This document shows, one piece after another, positions 48,123-58,047 of a DNA stretch of 64,000 bases. Below the pieces are notes generated by a model. That model was not told where the DNA came from and did no database searches. It was given only the letters and a program-made list of their open reading frames with translations. Within the stretch, counting starts at the first letter, position 1. Each line of letters begins with the position of its first letter. The translations under genes and the position numbers were made by a program. Source of the DNA: Companilactobacillus musae (GTDB lineage Bacteria > Bacillota > Bacilli > Lactobacillales > Lactobacillaceae); the NCBI RefSeq assembly GCF_003967595.1, contig NZ_BIFW01000001.1, positions 1 to 64,000 on the forward strand, given 5' to 3'.

Positions 48123-48239
48123 TTAAATAAAACTCATTATGGCACCTAAAACTACTCCACCGATTGTGACTAATATCATTAGCCAAACAACAACCTGAGT
48201 AATTTTAGTTAAAGTGCTTTTAGGTTTTTTATCGTCCAA
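48123..48239 (-). CDS. DUF4044 family short membrane protein
   Basis: A 38-residue protein beginning DDKKPKSTLTKITQ and ending in one membrane helix VVVWLMILVTIGGVVLGAIM with SFI. This matches the DUF4044 short proteins upstream of mraZ in lactobacilli. TTG start at 48239 with a GGTGG/GGAAG site close upstream; in-frame GTG codons a few triplets earlier are possible alternatives. The function is unknown. Confidence 0.75.
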   Translation of the reverse strand: MDDKKPKSTLTKITQVVVWLMILVTIGGVVLGAIMSFI

Positions 48240-48400
48240 AACTTCCACCACCAAATTAATATATAGTGAAATACTACTTCACAAAACCAATTTATGCAAT
48301 CTTTGTAAGAGCTTATTTCCAAAATTGGGAAAATCCCCCACCGCTAGAACTGTATAATTAGTAACTGCTTTCACATTTATTGACCGAATGTCAATATCGT

Positions 48401-48430
48401 GTGGTTAAAAGTGGGGAATTGTGGTAAATT
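48401..48430 (+). promoter_or_regulatory. MraZ operator: three 10-base repeats
   Basis: Three exact 10-base units, GTGGTTAAAA, GTGGGGAATT and GTGGTAAATT, stand in tandem 33-62 bases before mraZ. MraZ is known to bind tandem GTGG-type repeats at its own promoter. A -35-like TTGACC is at 48380. Autoregulation is inferred from position and family. Confidence 0.8.
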
Positions 48431-48462
48431 AGGAAGTGTTAAAGAATCGAGGTGAGCCTTCC

Positions 48463-48894
48463 ATGTTTATGGGTGAATTTCATCACACACTTGATACAAA
48501 AGGTCGGGTTATTGTCCCAGCTAAGTTTAGAAAGTTGCTTGGTGATGGTTTTGTTATAACTCGAGGCATGGATGGTTGCCTTTTTGGGTATCCTTTGGAA
48601 CAGTGGGATAAACTTGAAGCTCAATTAGATAAGTTACCCTTGACGAAGAAAGATGCTAGGGCATTTACTCGTTTCTTTTATTCTGCTGCTGCAGAGGTGG
48701 AATTTGATAAACAAGGTCGGATTAATTTGTCGACTTCATTGATCAAATTTGCCAAATTAAACAAGAATTGTGTAATCGTTGGCGTTTCCGACCGAATTGA
48801 AATTTGGGATGAGGAACGTTGGAATCAATTTAGCCAAGAGGCTGAAGATAATTTTGAAGAAATATCGGAGAAAATGACAGACTTTGACTTCTAA
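48463..48894 (+). CDS. mraZ: Transcriptional regulator MraZ
   Basis: A 143-residue protein with two SpoVT/AbrB-like repeats: [18 protein letters not shown] and [19 protein letters not shown]. It regulates the division cluster through the repeats upstream. GAGGTGA lies 8 bases before the ATG at 48463; the longer frame at 48436 has no ribosome binding site. Its end overlaps rsmH by 11 bases. Confidence 0.95.
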   Translation: MFMGEFHHTLDTKGRVIVPAKFRKLLGDGFVITRGMDGCLFGYPLEQWDKLEAQLDKLPLTKKDARAFTRFFYSAAAEVEFDKQGRINLSTSLIKFAKLNKNCVIVGVSDRIEIWDEERWNQFSQEAEDNFEEISEKMTDFDF

Positions 48895-49834
48895 TGTATA
48901 TAAACATAAAACAGTACTTTTAAAAGAAACTATAGATGAAGTGAATCCTCGTGATAATGGGATTTATGTTGACGCAACCTTTGGACGTGGAGGACACACT
49001 AAAGAACTATTGAGTCGAGTACACCATAGTCATCTTTATGTTTTTGATCGTGATGAAGCTGCTATTGAAGTCGGTGAGAGTATTCAAAATGATTCTGAAA
49101 TAATTGGCGATAACTCGTTAACTTTGATACGTGATAATTTTGAAAATATGCAAGAACGTCTGAATGAACTTGGGGTAGAGAAGGTCGACGGAATTGTCTA
49201 TGATTTGGGAGTTTCATCTCCACAATTTGATGACGCCGTACGTGGCTTTAGCTATAAAAAAGAAGCACGTTTAGATATGAGGATGGACCAAAGACAAGAT
49301 CTTGATGCTGAAAAAATCGTCAATGATTGGTCTTACAATGAATTAGTAGGTATTTTCTATAAATATAGTGATGAAAAATTTGCTAAGCAAATAGCTCGTG
49401 CTATAGAACGTACTCGTGAAGATCACCGCATTACTTCAACTTTGGAATTAGCAGATATTATCAAGAATGCTATTCCAGCGGCTGCCAGAAGAACTGGAGG
49501 CCATCCTGCAAAGCGTGTATTTCAAGCAATAAGAATTGCTGTTAATGATGAGTTAGGATCTCTTGAGAGATCACTTGAACAAGCAATTGATTTGTTAGCT
49601 CCAAAGGGCAGAATCAGCGTTATAACTTTTCAATCTAAAGAAGACCGAATTGTTAAGCACATTTTTAAGGACAATTCCCATGTCGATGTACCAAGGGGAC
49701 TACCTGTTATTCCAGATGATATAAAACCAATTCTAAAACAGATAACTAGGAAACCAATTTTACCTAATACTGAGGAATTGTCTGAAAATAACCGGGCTCA
49801 TAGCGCCAAATTACGTGTTGTTGAAAAGATATAA
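48884..49834 (+). CDS. rsmH: 16S rRNA m4C1402 methyltransferase RsmH
   Basis: A 316-residue SAM methyltransferase that modifies C1402 of 16S rRNA. Seen: [48 protein letters not shown] and [24 protein letters not shown] start at 48884 inside the mraZ end; the nearest GGAG is 13 bases away, so initiation may depend on mraZ translation. Standard second gene of the cluster. Confidence 0.95.
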   Translation: MTSNVYKHKTVLLKETIDEVNPRDNGIYVDATFGRGGHTKELLSRVHHSHLYVFDRDEAAIEVGESIQNDSEIIGDNSLTLIRDNFENMQERLNELGVEKVDGIVYDLGVSSPQFDDAVRGFSYKKEARLDMRMDQRQDLDAEKIVNDWSYNELVGIFYKYSDEKFAKQIARAIERTREDHRITSTLELADIIKNAIPAAARRTGGHPAKRVFQAIRIAVNDELGSLERSLEQAIDLLAPKGRISVITFQSKEDRIVKHIFKDNSHVDVPRGLPVIPDDIKPILKQITRKPILPNTEELSENNRAHSAKLRVVEKI

Positions 49835-49846
49835 TGGAGAATTAAT

Positions 49847-50212
49847 ATGAGAGAAGAAAGTACTGCTAGAAATTTACAAGAATATCAAGTGGAACAACAA
49901 CCTAAGCCAGAAGTACAAGTTACTCCTGAATCGCAAGGTGTTGCTCTGTCAAAATTTGAGACTTGTGCTATTGTTGGCCTCGCTCTTTTGACTTTGGCCT
50001 TAATGGTAACTTTGGTTAGCATAAAAGTTTCTATGACTTCTTCTCAAAATAAATTGGACAGTTTAACAACACAAATATCGAAAACAAATACAAGTAACGT
50101 TAATTTAAGACAAGAAATTTCTGAGTTAACTAGTTTTGATCGTTTTTCTTCTTTTGCAAAAAAGCATAATTTGAAAATGAGTGACAACAATGTAAGGAAT
50201 ATTTCGAAATGA
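49847..50212 (+). CDS. ftsL: Cell division protein FtsL
   Basis: A 121-residue bitopic protein: about 40 cytoplasmic residues, one membrane helix (CAIVGLALLTLALMVTLVSI) and a coiled coil with the Leu-zipper-like outer part (LDSLTTQISKTNTSNVNLRQEISELTS). It is named by position and shape, since FtsL sequences are poorly conserved. It overlaps pbp2B by 4 bases. Confidence 0.88.
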   Translation: MREESTARNLQEYQVEQQPKPEVQVTPESQGVALSKFETCAIVGLALLTLALMVTLVSIKVSMTSSQNKLDSLTTQISKTNTSNVNLRQEISELTSFDRFSSFAKKHNLKMSDNNVRNISK

Positions 50213-52377
50213 GTAAGTTCAGAAAATTATTTAAAAATAAGGCAAGACGCAATCATTATATTGTTGGTATGGTAATTTTGATTGCGACTGCCTTTTCTTT
50301 TATCCTTTTTGTCCAAAGATTCGCCTATGTCTCAATGAGTAAGCAATATGATGGTGTTAATTTGGTTAAAAGGACTAAACAAAAATATGAAAATGTAACA
50401 AAGGTTAATGCTAAACGTGGCGACATTTTGGATAATGATGGCAATATGATTGCTGGTGATGCAACAATTTATAATATTTATGCAATTGTTAGCCACAAAT
50501 CTAAAACGACTGATGGTAAGCCAGATTATGTTACCGATAAAGAGAAAACAGCTCGAATTTTAAGCAAGTACTTACCGCTATCACAAAAACAGCTTCGGAA
50601 GTATTTAACTCCTAAAAGTAAAAATCAATATCAAGTGGAGTTTGGTCAAGCAGGACGTGGTTTATCAATTGAAATCAAACGAAAGATCACTGCCAAAAAG
50701 CTTCCAGGAATTCACTTTGTAGAATTACCTTCGAGATCTTATCCAAATGGAGTTTTTGCAACAAATTTGGTTGGTATTACAAAAGCTGATAATGCTAATG
50801 ATCAGAATAGTAATATTAGTGGTGTAATGGGAATCGAAAAATACTTTAATAAAGTTCTGTCTGGTCGCAACGGTAAAAAGATTACAAAGGTTGATAACAG
50901 TGGTAATGAATTGCCTGATTCACAAGTAATCGAAAAGAGTTCTGCTGATGGTTCGAATATTTACTTAACTTTAAATAGTAAAATTCAACAATATGCTGAA
51001 ATTTTGGCACAAACTGTTGATGAGAAGTATGCACCTAAGGATCTTCAGATTTTAGTTATGAATGCTAGAACAGGCGCTATTGAAGCGGCCACACAACGGC
51101 CAACGTTTAATCCTACTACGGGTAAGGGACTAAGTGATAGTTGGCGTGATACTTTGGTTGAAGATCAATTTGAACCGGGATCAGTTATGAAAATCCTTAC
51201 TTTGTCAGCATCAATTGATTCTGGCAATTATGATCCTAATCAGCTATACAAATCCGGTACTGTTGAAGTTGGGGGACGAACAATTGGTGATTGGAATACT
51301 GCCGGTTGGGGTTATATTCCACTTTCACAAGCTTTTACTAGATCATCTAATGTTGGAATGGTCAAATTGGAACAAGAAATGGGTTCTAAGACATGGCTCG
51401 AATACATGCACAAATTTAATATTGGTAAGAAGACCGGTATTGAATTGCCTGGCGAGGTTTCTGGTAGTATTTCTTATGAGCACACTAGTGATCAAGCAAT
51501 GACTTCTTTTGGTCAAAGTGTCAATGTCAATACAATCCAAATGCTACAGGCTTTTTCTGCTATTGCTAATGGTGGAAAAATGATCAAACCTCAAATTATT
51601 AAAAAAGTTGTTGATCCTAATACTGGCAAGACTACTAAAACTTTCAAACGACAAGTTGTTAGTCAACCAATTAAAGCAAGTACGGCCAAGAAGGTTCAAA
51701 AGGCAATGCGTCAAGTTGTTACTAAAGAATATGGTACAGGTATTGTCTACAATGTTCCGGGTGTTAAAGTTGGGGTTAAAACAGGTACAGCTCAAATTGC
51801 CTCACCAGAAGGTGGTTATTTGACTGGTAATAATAATTATATTTTCTCAGTTGCAGGTTTAGTTCCATACAATGATCCTAATTACATTGTTTACGTAACT
51901 ATGAAACAACCACAGAAAATGACAGAAGCGCCAGAAAAAATTCTTTCAGAAATCTTCAATCCATTAGTTAAAAGGCTAGTAAGTCAAGGTGAATCGCCAA
52001 CTAATACTACTGAAGCTGGCAGTCAGTATGTCAGCATTCCTAGTCTATTAGATAAGTCGACTAATGATGCCTTGAGTGAAATCAAGGACTTGAAATTACA
52101 GTCTGGTGTTGTTGGTACTGGTAATAAGGTAGTTCAACAATTACCAGCAAGTGGTGAGAAAGTCATGCCGGGTCAAAGAATTGTCCTATTGACTAACGGA
52201 GCAATGACAATGCCTGATTTGACTGGCTGGTCAAAAAATGATGTTTTGAAATTTGCCGAAATCACTGGTAAGCAGGTCACAACTAAGGGTGATGGATATG
52301 TGGTCAAACAATCTATCAAGTCTGGTCATGTGATAAATGAGAGTGGTAAAATTATAGTTACATTGAAAAATAAATAA
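50209..52377 (+). CDS. pbp2B: Division transpeptidase PBP2B/FtsI with PASTA domains
   Basis: A 722-residue class B penicillin-binding protein: membrane helix (about 18-40), dimerisation domain, transpeptidase with SVMK (Ser325-Lys328), SSN (379-381) and KTGT (524-527), and two C-terminal PASTA repeats (about 610-665 and 667-722). It crosslinks septal peptidoglycan with FtsW. It starts inside the end of ftsL. Confidence 0.94.
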   Translation: MSKFRKLFKNKARRNHYIVGMVILIATAFSFILFVQRFAYVSMSKQYDGVNLVKRTKQKYENVTKVNAKRGDILDNDGNMIAGDATIYNIYAIVSHKSKTTDGKPDYVTDKEKTARILSKYLPLSQKQLRKYLTPKSKNQYQVEFGQAGRGLSIEIKRKITAKKLPGIHFVELPSRSYPNGVFATNLVGITKADNANDQNSNISGVMGIEKYFNKVLSGRNGKKITKVDNSGNELPDSQVIEKSSADGSNIYLTLNSKIQQYAEILAQTVDEKYAPKDLQILVMNARTGAIEAATQRPTFNPTTGKGLSDSWRDTLVEDQFEPGSVMKILTLSASIDSGNYDPNQLYKSGTVEVGGRTIGDWNTAGWGYIPLSQAFTRSSNVGMVKLEQEMGSKTWLEYMHKFNIGKKTGIELPGEVSGSISYEHTSDQAMTSFGQSVNVNTIQMLQAFSAIANGGKMIKPQIIKKVVDPNTGKTTKTFKRQVVSQPIKASTAKKVQKAMRQVVTKEYGTGIVYNVPGVKVGVKTGTAQIASPEGGYLTGNNNYIFSVAGLVPYNDPNYIVYVTMKQPQKMTEAPEKILSEIFNPLVKRLVSQGESPTNTTEAGSQYVSIPSLLDKSTNDALSEIKDLKLQSGVVGTGNKVVQQLPASGEKVMPGQRIVLLTNGAMTMPDLTGWSKNDVLKFAEITGKQVTTKGDGYVVKQSIKSGHVINESGKIIVTLKNK

Positions 52378-52391
52378 TTAAGGGGATTTTC

Positions 52392-53357
52392 ATGGAAATT
52401 AGTCATATTGTTTTCGATATAGTTAGCTCGTTTGCCATCGTAGCTATCTTAATGCCTTTCTTGATTGGATATTTGGTTGCTCACAAAGAGGGTCAATCAA
52501 TTCGTGAAGAAGGTCCAAAATGGCATGAAAAGAAATCAGGAACACCAACTATGGGTGGGCTGTTGATTATCTTTGCAACACTTGTTACTGACGTCTGGGT
52601 CGGTATTTGGCAAGGACAAATGGATCGATCATTGTTGATCACGACATTTGTCATTGTTTTGTATGGATGTATTGGTTTTATTGATGATTTCATCAAAGTA
52701 TTTAAAAAACGTAATCTTGGATTACGTGCTTGGCAAAAAGCTTCATTGCAAGTTATTGTGGGAATTATTTTCTTGTATGTCTACAATGATGATCAATTGC
52801 CAATGAATTTCACGATTCCTGGTATTTTATCAGTTAATTCAGCAGTGATTTTCATTTTATTTACACTTTTCTGGTTAGTTGGTTTCTCAAATGCTACTAA
52901 CTTGACTGATGGTTTGGATGGTTTGTTAGGTGGATTAGGAGCCATATCTTATGCAACTTATGGTGTTATTTCACTTAATCAAAACCGTATAGATCTAGCA
53001 ATCGTTTGTTTCTCAGTTGTTGGAGCTTTGTTAGCCTTTTTGATTTACAATCACAAACCAGCCAAAATTTTTATGGGTGACGTTGGTTCTTTGGCATTAG
53101 GTGCTGGTTTGGCAGCTATTTCAATTCTTCTAGGACGTTATTGGTCACTATTATTGATTGGTTTGGTTTATGTAATTGAAACCTTGAGTGTTATGTTACA
53201 AGTCTTCTCATTTAAAGTATTCCATCGTCGAATTTTTAAAATGACACCAATTCATCATCATTTTGAGATGTTAGGTTGGACTGAATGGAAAATTGATATT
53301 GTATTTTGGATCGTCGGTGCAATTTGTTCCGCAATTTATCTAATTTTATTTATATAG
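52392..53357 (+). CDS. mraY: Phospho-N-acetylmuramoyl-pentapeptide-transferase
   Basis: A 321-residue enzyme with about ten membrane helices that makes lipid I from UDP-MurNAc-pentapeptide and undecaprenyl phosphate. Catalytic Asp motifs DDFIKV and NLTDGLDGL, the GTPTMGG loop, and the terminal HHHFE motif are present. GGGGAT precedes the ATG. It stands between pbp2B and murD. Confidence 0.96.
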   Translation: MEISHIVFDIVSSFAIVAILMPFLIGYLVAHKEGQSIREEGPKWHEKKSGTPTMGGLLIIFATLVTDVWVGIWQGQMDRSLLITTFVIVLYGCIGFIDDFIKVFKKRNLGLRAWQKASLQVIVGIIFLYVYNDDQLPMNFTIPGILSVNSAVIFILFTLFWLVGFSNATNLTDGLDGLLGGLGAISYATYGVISLNQNRIDLAIVCFSVVGALLAFLIYNHKPAKIFMGDVGSLALGAGLAAISILLGRYWSLLLIGLVYVIETLSVMLQVFSFKVFHRRIFKMTPIHHHFEMLGWTEWKIDIVFWIVGAICSAIYLILFI

Positions 53358-53373
53358 GAAGTAAATTATCACA

Positions 53374-54747
53374 ATGAAAACAAAGAGTAATTATTCAAAC
53401 AAAAAGATCTTAGTATTGGGTTTAGCTAAGAGCGGCTTTGCAGTTGCTAAGTTGCTTAAAAAGATGGGTTCAGATGTAACAGTTGTTGATTCTAATCCTC
53501 TAGAAAATAATACAGAAGCACAAACATTGATCGATGATGGATTTAATGTGATTACCGGTAGTAATGATGCCAGTTTAATTGATGATTCTTTTGATTATTT
53601 GGTAAAAAATCCCGGAATTTTTTATTCTAATGATTTGGTTCAACAAGCTGAAAAATTGAATATTCCAGTTGTTACTGAACCGGAAATTGCTTATAGTTTT
53701 TCCGATGCCACGATGGTTGCTGTTACTGGTACAAATGGTAAAACTACCGTAACAACATTAATTCAATTGATGTTGAAACATTCACCAGAGTTTTCACAGT
53801 CATACTATGCCGGCAACATCGGAATCCCTATTTCTGATGTTATTCAAAAAGCTACTAAAGATGACGTAGTGGTTACGGAGTTATCAAGTTTTCAACTAGA
53901 AGGAACTATTGACCTGCATCCACATGTTGCAGTTTTAAATAATATTTATTCAACTCATCTTGATTTTCATAAAACACGTGAAAATTATATTAAAGCTAAG
54001 ATGCATATTACTAAGAATCAAAATAAGAATGATTACTTTGTTGTGAATTACAATACAGAGGAATGGCGTAATCTAGCTCAACAGTCAAATGCTAAAATTT
54101 TGCCATTCTCTGATAATCAAGAATTAGAACACGGCGCTTTTGTTAAAGATAATATTATTTATTGCAATGGCGAAAAAATCATGAATATTGATGATATCCA
54201 AATTCCTGGTGAGCATAACGTTCAAAATACTTTGGCAGCTATTACGGTAGCTAAATTGTATAACGTTAAAAATGAAGACATTATTGAGGTATTGTCATCA
54301 TTTAGAGGTGTCAAGCACCGCATACAATATGTCGATACTTTTGGTGGTCATAAATTTTATAATGACTCTAAAGCAACAAATGTTGAGGCAACTATTGTGG
54401 CCTTGAGTGCCTTCAAAGCTCCAATTACTTTGATTGCCGGTGGGCTTGATCGAGGTAATGGTTTCGATGAATTAATTCCTTCATTGAAGGGAAAAGTTAA
54501 TAATTTGGTCGTCTATGGTCAAACGGCTGACAAGGTTATTTCTTCAGCTGAAAAAGCTGATGTTGGCAATATTATTAAAGTAGATAACTTAAGGGAAGCT
54601 GTACCAGAAGCATATAAGCAAAGCGATGCTGGTGATGTGATTTTACTTTCACCTGCTGCAGCTAGTTGGGATCAATTCCATACCTTTGAGGAACGTGGAG
54701 ACCAATATATTGAAGAGGTTGAAACTTTAAAGGGAGAAGTTAAGTAA
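53374..54747 (+). CDS. murD: UDP-N-acetylmuramoylalanine-D-glutamate ligase
   Basis: A 457-residue ATP-dependent ligase adding D-Glu. N-terminal Rossmann region VLGLAKSGFAVAKLLKKMG, P-loop GTNGKTT, the TELSSFQLEG motif of MurD, and the C-terminal AGGLDRGN. AGGAAGT lies 13 bases before the ATG. murG follows directly after its stop. Confidence 0.96.
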   Translation: MKTKSNYSNKKILVLGLAKSGFAVAKLLKKMGSDVTVVDSNPLENNTEAQTLIDDGFNVITGSNDASLIDDSFDYLVKNPGIFYSNDLVQQAEKLNIPVVTEPEIAYSFSDATMVAVTGTNGKTTVTTLIQLMLKHSPEFSQSYYAGNIGIPISDVIQKATKDDVVVTELSSFQLEGTIDLHPHVAVLNNIYSTHLDFHKTRENYIKAKMHITKNQNKNDYFVVNYNTEEWRNLAQQSNAKILPFSDNQELEHGAFVKDNIIYCNGEKIMNIDDIQIPGEHNVQNTLAAITVAKLYNVKNEDIIEVLSSFRGVKHRIQYVDTFGGHKFYNDSKATNVEATIVALSAFKAPITLIAGGLDRGNGFDELIPSLKGKVNNLVVYGQTADKVISSAEKADVGNIIKVDNLREAVPEAYKQSDAGDVILLSPAAASWDQFHTFEERGDQYIEEVETLKGEVK

Positions 54748-55857
54748 ATGGCAAAGATGCGTATAATTGTTTCCGGTGGTGGAACAGGTGGTCATATTTA
54801 TCCAGCAATGGCTCTAATCAAGCGTCTTAAAGAACGTGACTTAATTGATGATGTTTTATACGTTGGAACAGAAAAGGGCTTGGAGAGCAAAATAGTTAAG
54901 AATGCTGGCTTGAATTTTAAAACAATTGAAATTCAAGGTTTTAAACGTCGTTTAACTCTTGAAAATGTCAAAACAGTTCGTCTCTTCTTATCAAGTATTA
55001 GTAAATCTCGCAAAATTATTAAGGAATTCAAACCGGATATTGTAATCGGTACTGGTGGTTATGTTTCAAGTGCTATCGTCTATGCTGCACATACAATGCA
55101 TATTTCAACGGTCATTCACGAGCAAAATACGATTGCAGGAGTTACTAATAAGTTTTTGGCTCACTTTGTTGATAAAATTGCCATTGCATTCACTGAGGCA
55201 ACAGATCAATTTAGTGAAAAGAAGAAAATAGTTTTCACTGGTAACCCACGGGCTCAAGAAGTCGTTGATATTAAGAAAAATGATCGTTTAAAAGAATTTG
55301 ATTTAGCACCAGATAAAGATACAGTAATGATTTTTGGAGGCTCTCGAGGAGCTAAACCAATTAATCAAGCAACCATTGAAACAATGGATCGATTTGTTAA
55401 GGCTGATTACCAAGTTCTGTTTGTTACAGGACGAGTACATTATGACAATGTTGTTAAATTGATTGATTCTAAGTATTTAAATAGTGCAAATATCTCCGTA
55501 TTACCATATATTGATAATATGCCGGAAATTTTGCCTGACATTAAGTTGATTGTAGGACGAAGCGGCGCAACAAGTATTGCGGAAATAACTGCTTTAGGTA
55601 TTCCAGCAATCTTTATCCCTAGTCCTTATGTCACACATGATCATCAAACTAAAAATGCTATGTCAGTTGTTAAAGTCAAAGCTGCCAAGATGATTCCCGA
55701 AAAAGAATTGACATCAGACTCGTTATTTAAAGAAATAAATGAGATTATGAGTGATTCTAAAGTTCAAGAAGAGATGTCTGCTAATTCTAAAAAAATTGGT
55801 GTTCCTGATGCGGCTGATCGTTTGATAAAGGTTTTGTCTGACTTAGTAAATAAGTAA
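54748..55857 (+). CDS. murG: UDP-N-acetylglucosamine-lipid I transferase MurG
   Basis: A 369-residue GT-B enzyme that turns lipid I into lipid II on the inner face of the membrane. Glycine loops SGGGTGGHIYPA and GGSRGA, the HEQN motif, and the GRSGATSIAEI nucleotide site are present. The ATG follows the murD stop without a gap, and GGAGAAG is within murD. Confidence 0.96.
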   Translation: MAKMRIIVSGGGTGGHIYPAMALIKRLKERDLIDDVLYVGTEKGLESKIVKNAGLNFKTIEIQGFKRRLTLENVKTVRLFLSSISKSRKIIKEFKPDIVIGTGGYVSSAIVYAAHTMHISTVIHEQNTIAGVTNKFLAHFVDKIAIAFTEATDQFSEKKKIVFTGNPRAQEVVDIKKNDRLKEFDLAPDKDTVMIFGGSRGAKPINQATIETMDRFVKADYQVLFVTGRVHYDNVVKLIDSKYLNSANISVLPYIDNMPEILPDIKLIVGRSGATSIAEITALGIPAIFIPSPYVTHDHQTKNAMSVVKVKAAKMIPEKELTSDSLFKEINEIMSDSKVQEEMSANSKKIGVPDAADRLIKVLSDLVNK

Positions 55858-55876
55858 TTTATGAGGACTAAAGGCG

Positions 55877-56572
55877 TTGAAGAAGAGAATTAAGATAAGT
55901 AAAAATAGTTTTATTTTTATAATAGTTTTTGTTATCGTTTTGATTGCTTATTTTGGTTCACCTTTGAGTAAAGTTCGAAATATTAATGTCAAAGGTGTTA
56001 ATGATTTAGGTGCGCAACAAATAATTAATGCGACCAAGATCGACGATAATTCAACACTTTTAAATGTTTTGATACATCATGGATCAATTTCTAAAAGAAC
56101 CGAAAAAAAATTACCATCGGTTAAAAAAATTTCATTTGGAACCCATAATCTTCGTGATTTAACGATCACAGTTAAGGAATATCCAACGCTAGGTTATATT
56201 TATAAAGACGGTGGATATTATCGAATAATAAACAATGGTCAGATTTTGAATCAAAAATTGAGTTCTCCAATTGGAAATTATCCAACGTACAGTAATTTTA
56301 GTTCGGCTCGATTAAAGAAAATGTCTAATATCTATGCGGGTTTGCCAAGTAATGTTAAGACTAACGTTTCAGAATTTTATAATTCTCCAACTAAGTTGAA
56401 TCCGTATCGCATTAAAATCGATATGAACGATGGTAATAAGGTTATTGCTGATATGAGAACGGTCCAGTCCAAATTGAAGTATTATCCAGGGATGGCTGCC
56501 CAAATGAAGAAAAAGGGCGTTATAGATTTAGAGATCGGTGCCTATTCTTATCCCTTTAAAGACAAGAAATAG
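55877..56572 (+). CDS. divIB: Division protein DivIB/FtsQ
   Basis: A 231-residue bitopic protein: a short basic cytoplasmic tail, a membrane helix (SFIFIIVFVIVLIAYFG), a POTRA domain starting VRNINVKGVNDLG, and a beta domain with ITVKEYPTLGYI. Part of the DivIB-DivIC-FtsL complex. TTG start at 55877 with GAGGAC 11 bases upstream. It lies between murG and ftsA, as usual. Confidence 0.9.
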   Translation: MKKRIKISKNSFIFIIVFVIVLIAYFGSPLSKVRNINVKGVNDLGAQQIINATKIDDNSTLLNVLIHHGSISKRTEKKLPSVKKISFGTHNLRDLTITVKEYPTLGYIYKDGGYYRIINNGQILNQKLSSPIGNYPTYSNFSSARLKKMSNIYAGLPSNVKTNVSEFYNSPTKLNPYRIKIDMNDGNKVIADMRTVQSKLKYYPGMAAQMKKKGVIDLEIGAYSYPFKDKK

Positions 56573-56647
56573 GTTTAATATAATCATTTTTGTGTTAAAA
56601 TTTTTTAGTGAATAGATTTTTCTAGGTAAGGGAGGCTGCCACGATTA

Positions 56648-58000
56648 ATGGACAATTCTGAATTTTTTGTAGGTCTTGATATTGGTACAAATTCGATAAA
56701 AGTAGTGGTTGCTGAATCGTCTGATGATAGATTAAGTATTGTTGGCGTAGGAAGCGAGAGATCCGAGGGAGTAAGCCGTGGCGTTATAGTCGATATTGAT
56801 AAAGCTGCTAATGCTATCCGAAGAGCCATTAAGAAGGCCGAAACACAGGCAAATATTTCCATTCGTGACGTTGTAGTCGGTATATCGGCTAATATGTTAC
56901 AGATTGAGAAGTGTCAGGGAATGATAGCTGTTGGTTCTCAATCGAAAGAAATCAACGAAAATGACGTCAGACAGGTTATGCTGGCTGCTATGGTCCAAAA
57001 CTTACCTAGTGAGCGTGAAGTGGTATCGTTGATACCTAAGCAATTCTCAGTTGATGGATTTAATAATATTCGTGATCCACGTGGAATGATTGGCGTACGT
57101 CTGGAAATGACAGGTATAATTTATACTGCGCCAAAAACAATCGTACATAATACAAAAAAGGCTATTCAAAAGGCCGGTTTAAATATTATTCATAAAGTTA
57201 TTTCTCCAATGGCATTGAGTCAAGTCGTTTTAAATGACGGTGAGAGTGACTTTGGTGCTGTGATTATTGACATGGGTGCAGGTCAAACAACTGCTTCAGT
57301 TGTTCATGATCATAACTTGAAGTTATCAACAGTTGATTTTGAAGGCGGAGATTATGTTACACATGATATCTCAGTTGTCTTGAATACAACGGTTGATAAT
57401 GCTAATCAGTTGAAGCTTTATTATGGTAATGCATCAGCTGATAAATCAACCACTGATGAAAATATAAGCGTTGAAGTCGTTGGTAAAAATGAACCAACTA
57501 TGATTTCAGAAGAATATCTTGCTGAGATAATTGAAGCACGACTTAATCAAATTTTCACCAGATTACAAGGACCACTAGAGGATGCGGGAGCTTTATCCCT
57601 ACCTGGTGGAATCGTCTTAACAGGTGGGGTGGCTGCCACTCCTAATGTTGAGGATCTGGCTCGAAAGATTTTTGATGTTAAGGTTAGAAGTTATGTTCCA
57701 ACCCAAATGGGAATGCGTTATCCTTCATACTCACTAGGATTAGGATTAGTAACTTATGCTTCTCGATTGAATGATATTGGAGTGATTGCTGACAATGTCG
57801 TCAACGGTGCAACTGTTGACCCAAATGGCGGTAGACCACAACCTCAAGTAGTTCCTGAAACGGTTCAACAGTCGATGGAACAACCTGAGAAACCAGCTCC
57901 AGTTCAAGATGAACAAACAAGCCAAGAAGAAACGACAACTCCTGAAAAGGGTAAAAAGATGTCGAAATTCAAGGATTTTTGGAGCAGATTTTTTGATTAA
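56648..58000 (+). CDS. ftsA: Cell division protein FtsA
   Basis: A 450-residue actin-like ATPase that tethers FtsZ to the membrane. Seen: GLDIGTNSIKVVV, VIIDMGAGQTTASVV, LTGGVAATPNV, and a C-terminal amphipathic helix KKMSKFKDFWSRFF after a disordered Pro/Gln-rich linker (about 395-430). GGGAGGC lies 11 bases before the ATG. ftsZ follows after 47 bases. Confidence 0.96.
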   Translation: MDNSEFFVGLDIGTNSIKVVVAESSDDRLSIVGVGSERSEGVSRGVIVDIDKAANAIRRAIKKAETQANISIRDVVVGISANMLQIEKCQGMIAVGSQSKEINENDVRQVMLAAMVQNLPSEREVVSLIPKQFSVDGFNNIRDPRGMIGVRLEMTGIIYTAPKTIVHNTKKAIQKAGLNIIHKVISPMALSQVVLNDGESDFGAVIIDMGAGQTTASVVHDHNLKLSTVDFEGGDYVTHDISVVLNTTVDNANQLKLYYGNASADKSTTDENISVEVVGKNEPTMISEEYLAEIIEARLNQIFTRLQGPLEDAGALSLPGGIVLTGGVAATPNVEDLARKIFDVKVRSYVPTQMGMRYPSYSLGLGLVTYASRLNDIGVIADNVVNGATVDPNGGRPQPQVVPETVQQSMEQPEKPAPVQDEQTSQEETTTPEKGKKMSKFKDFWSRFFD

Positions 58001-58047
58001 AAATAATATAAAATAAATTAGAGATTTAAAATAGGAGGAACTCCTTA

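Noticed and set aside
48240-48400. Further small gene between DUF4044 and mraZ
   Set aside because: No frame with a start and ribosome binding site was found. The stretch holds a GTGAA/TTCAC dyad (48267-48283) and the MraZ repeats.
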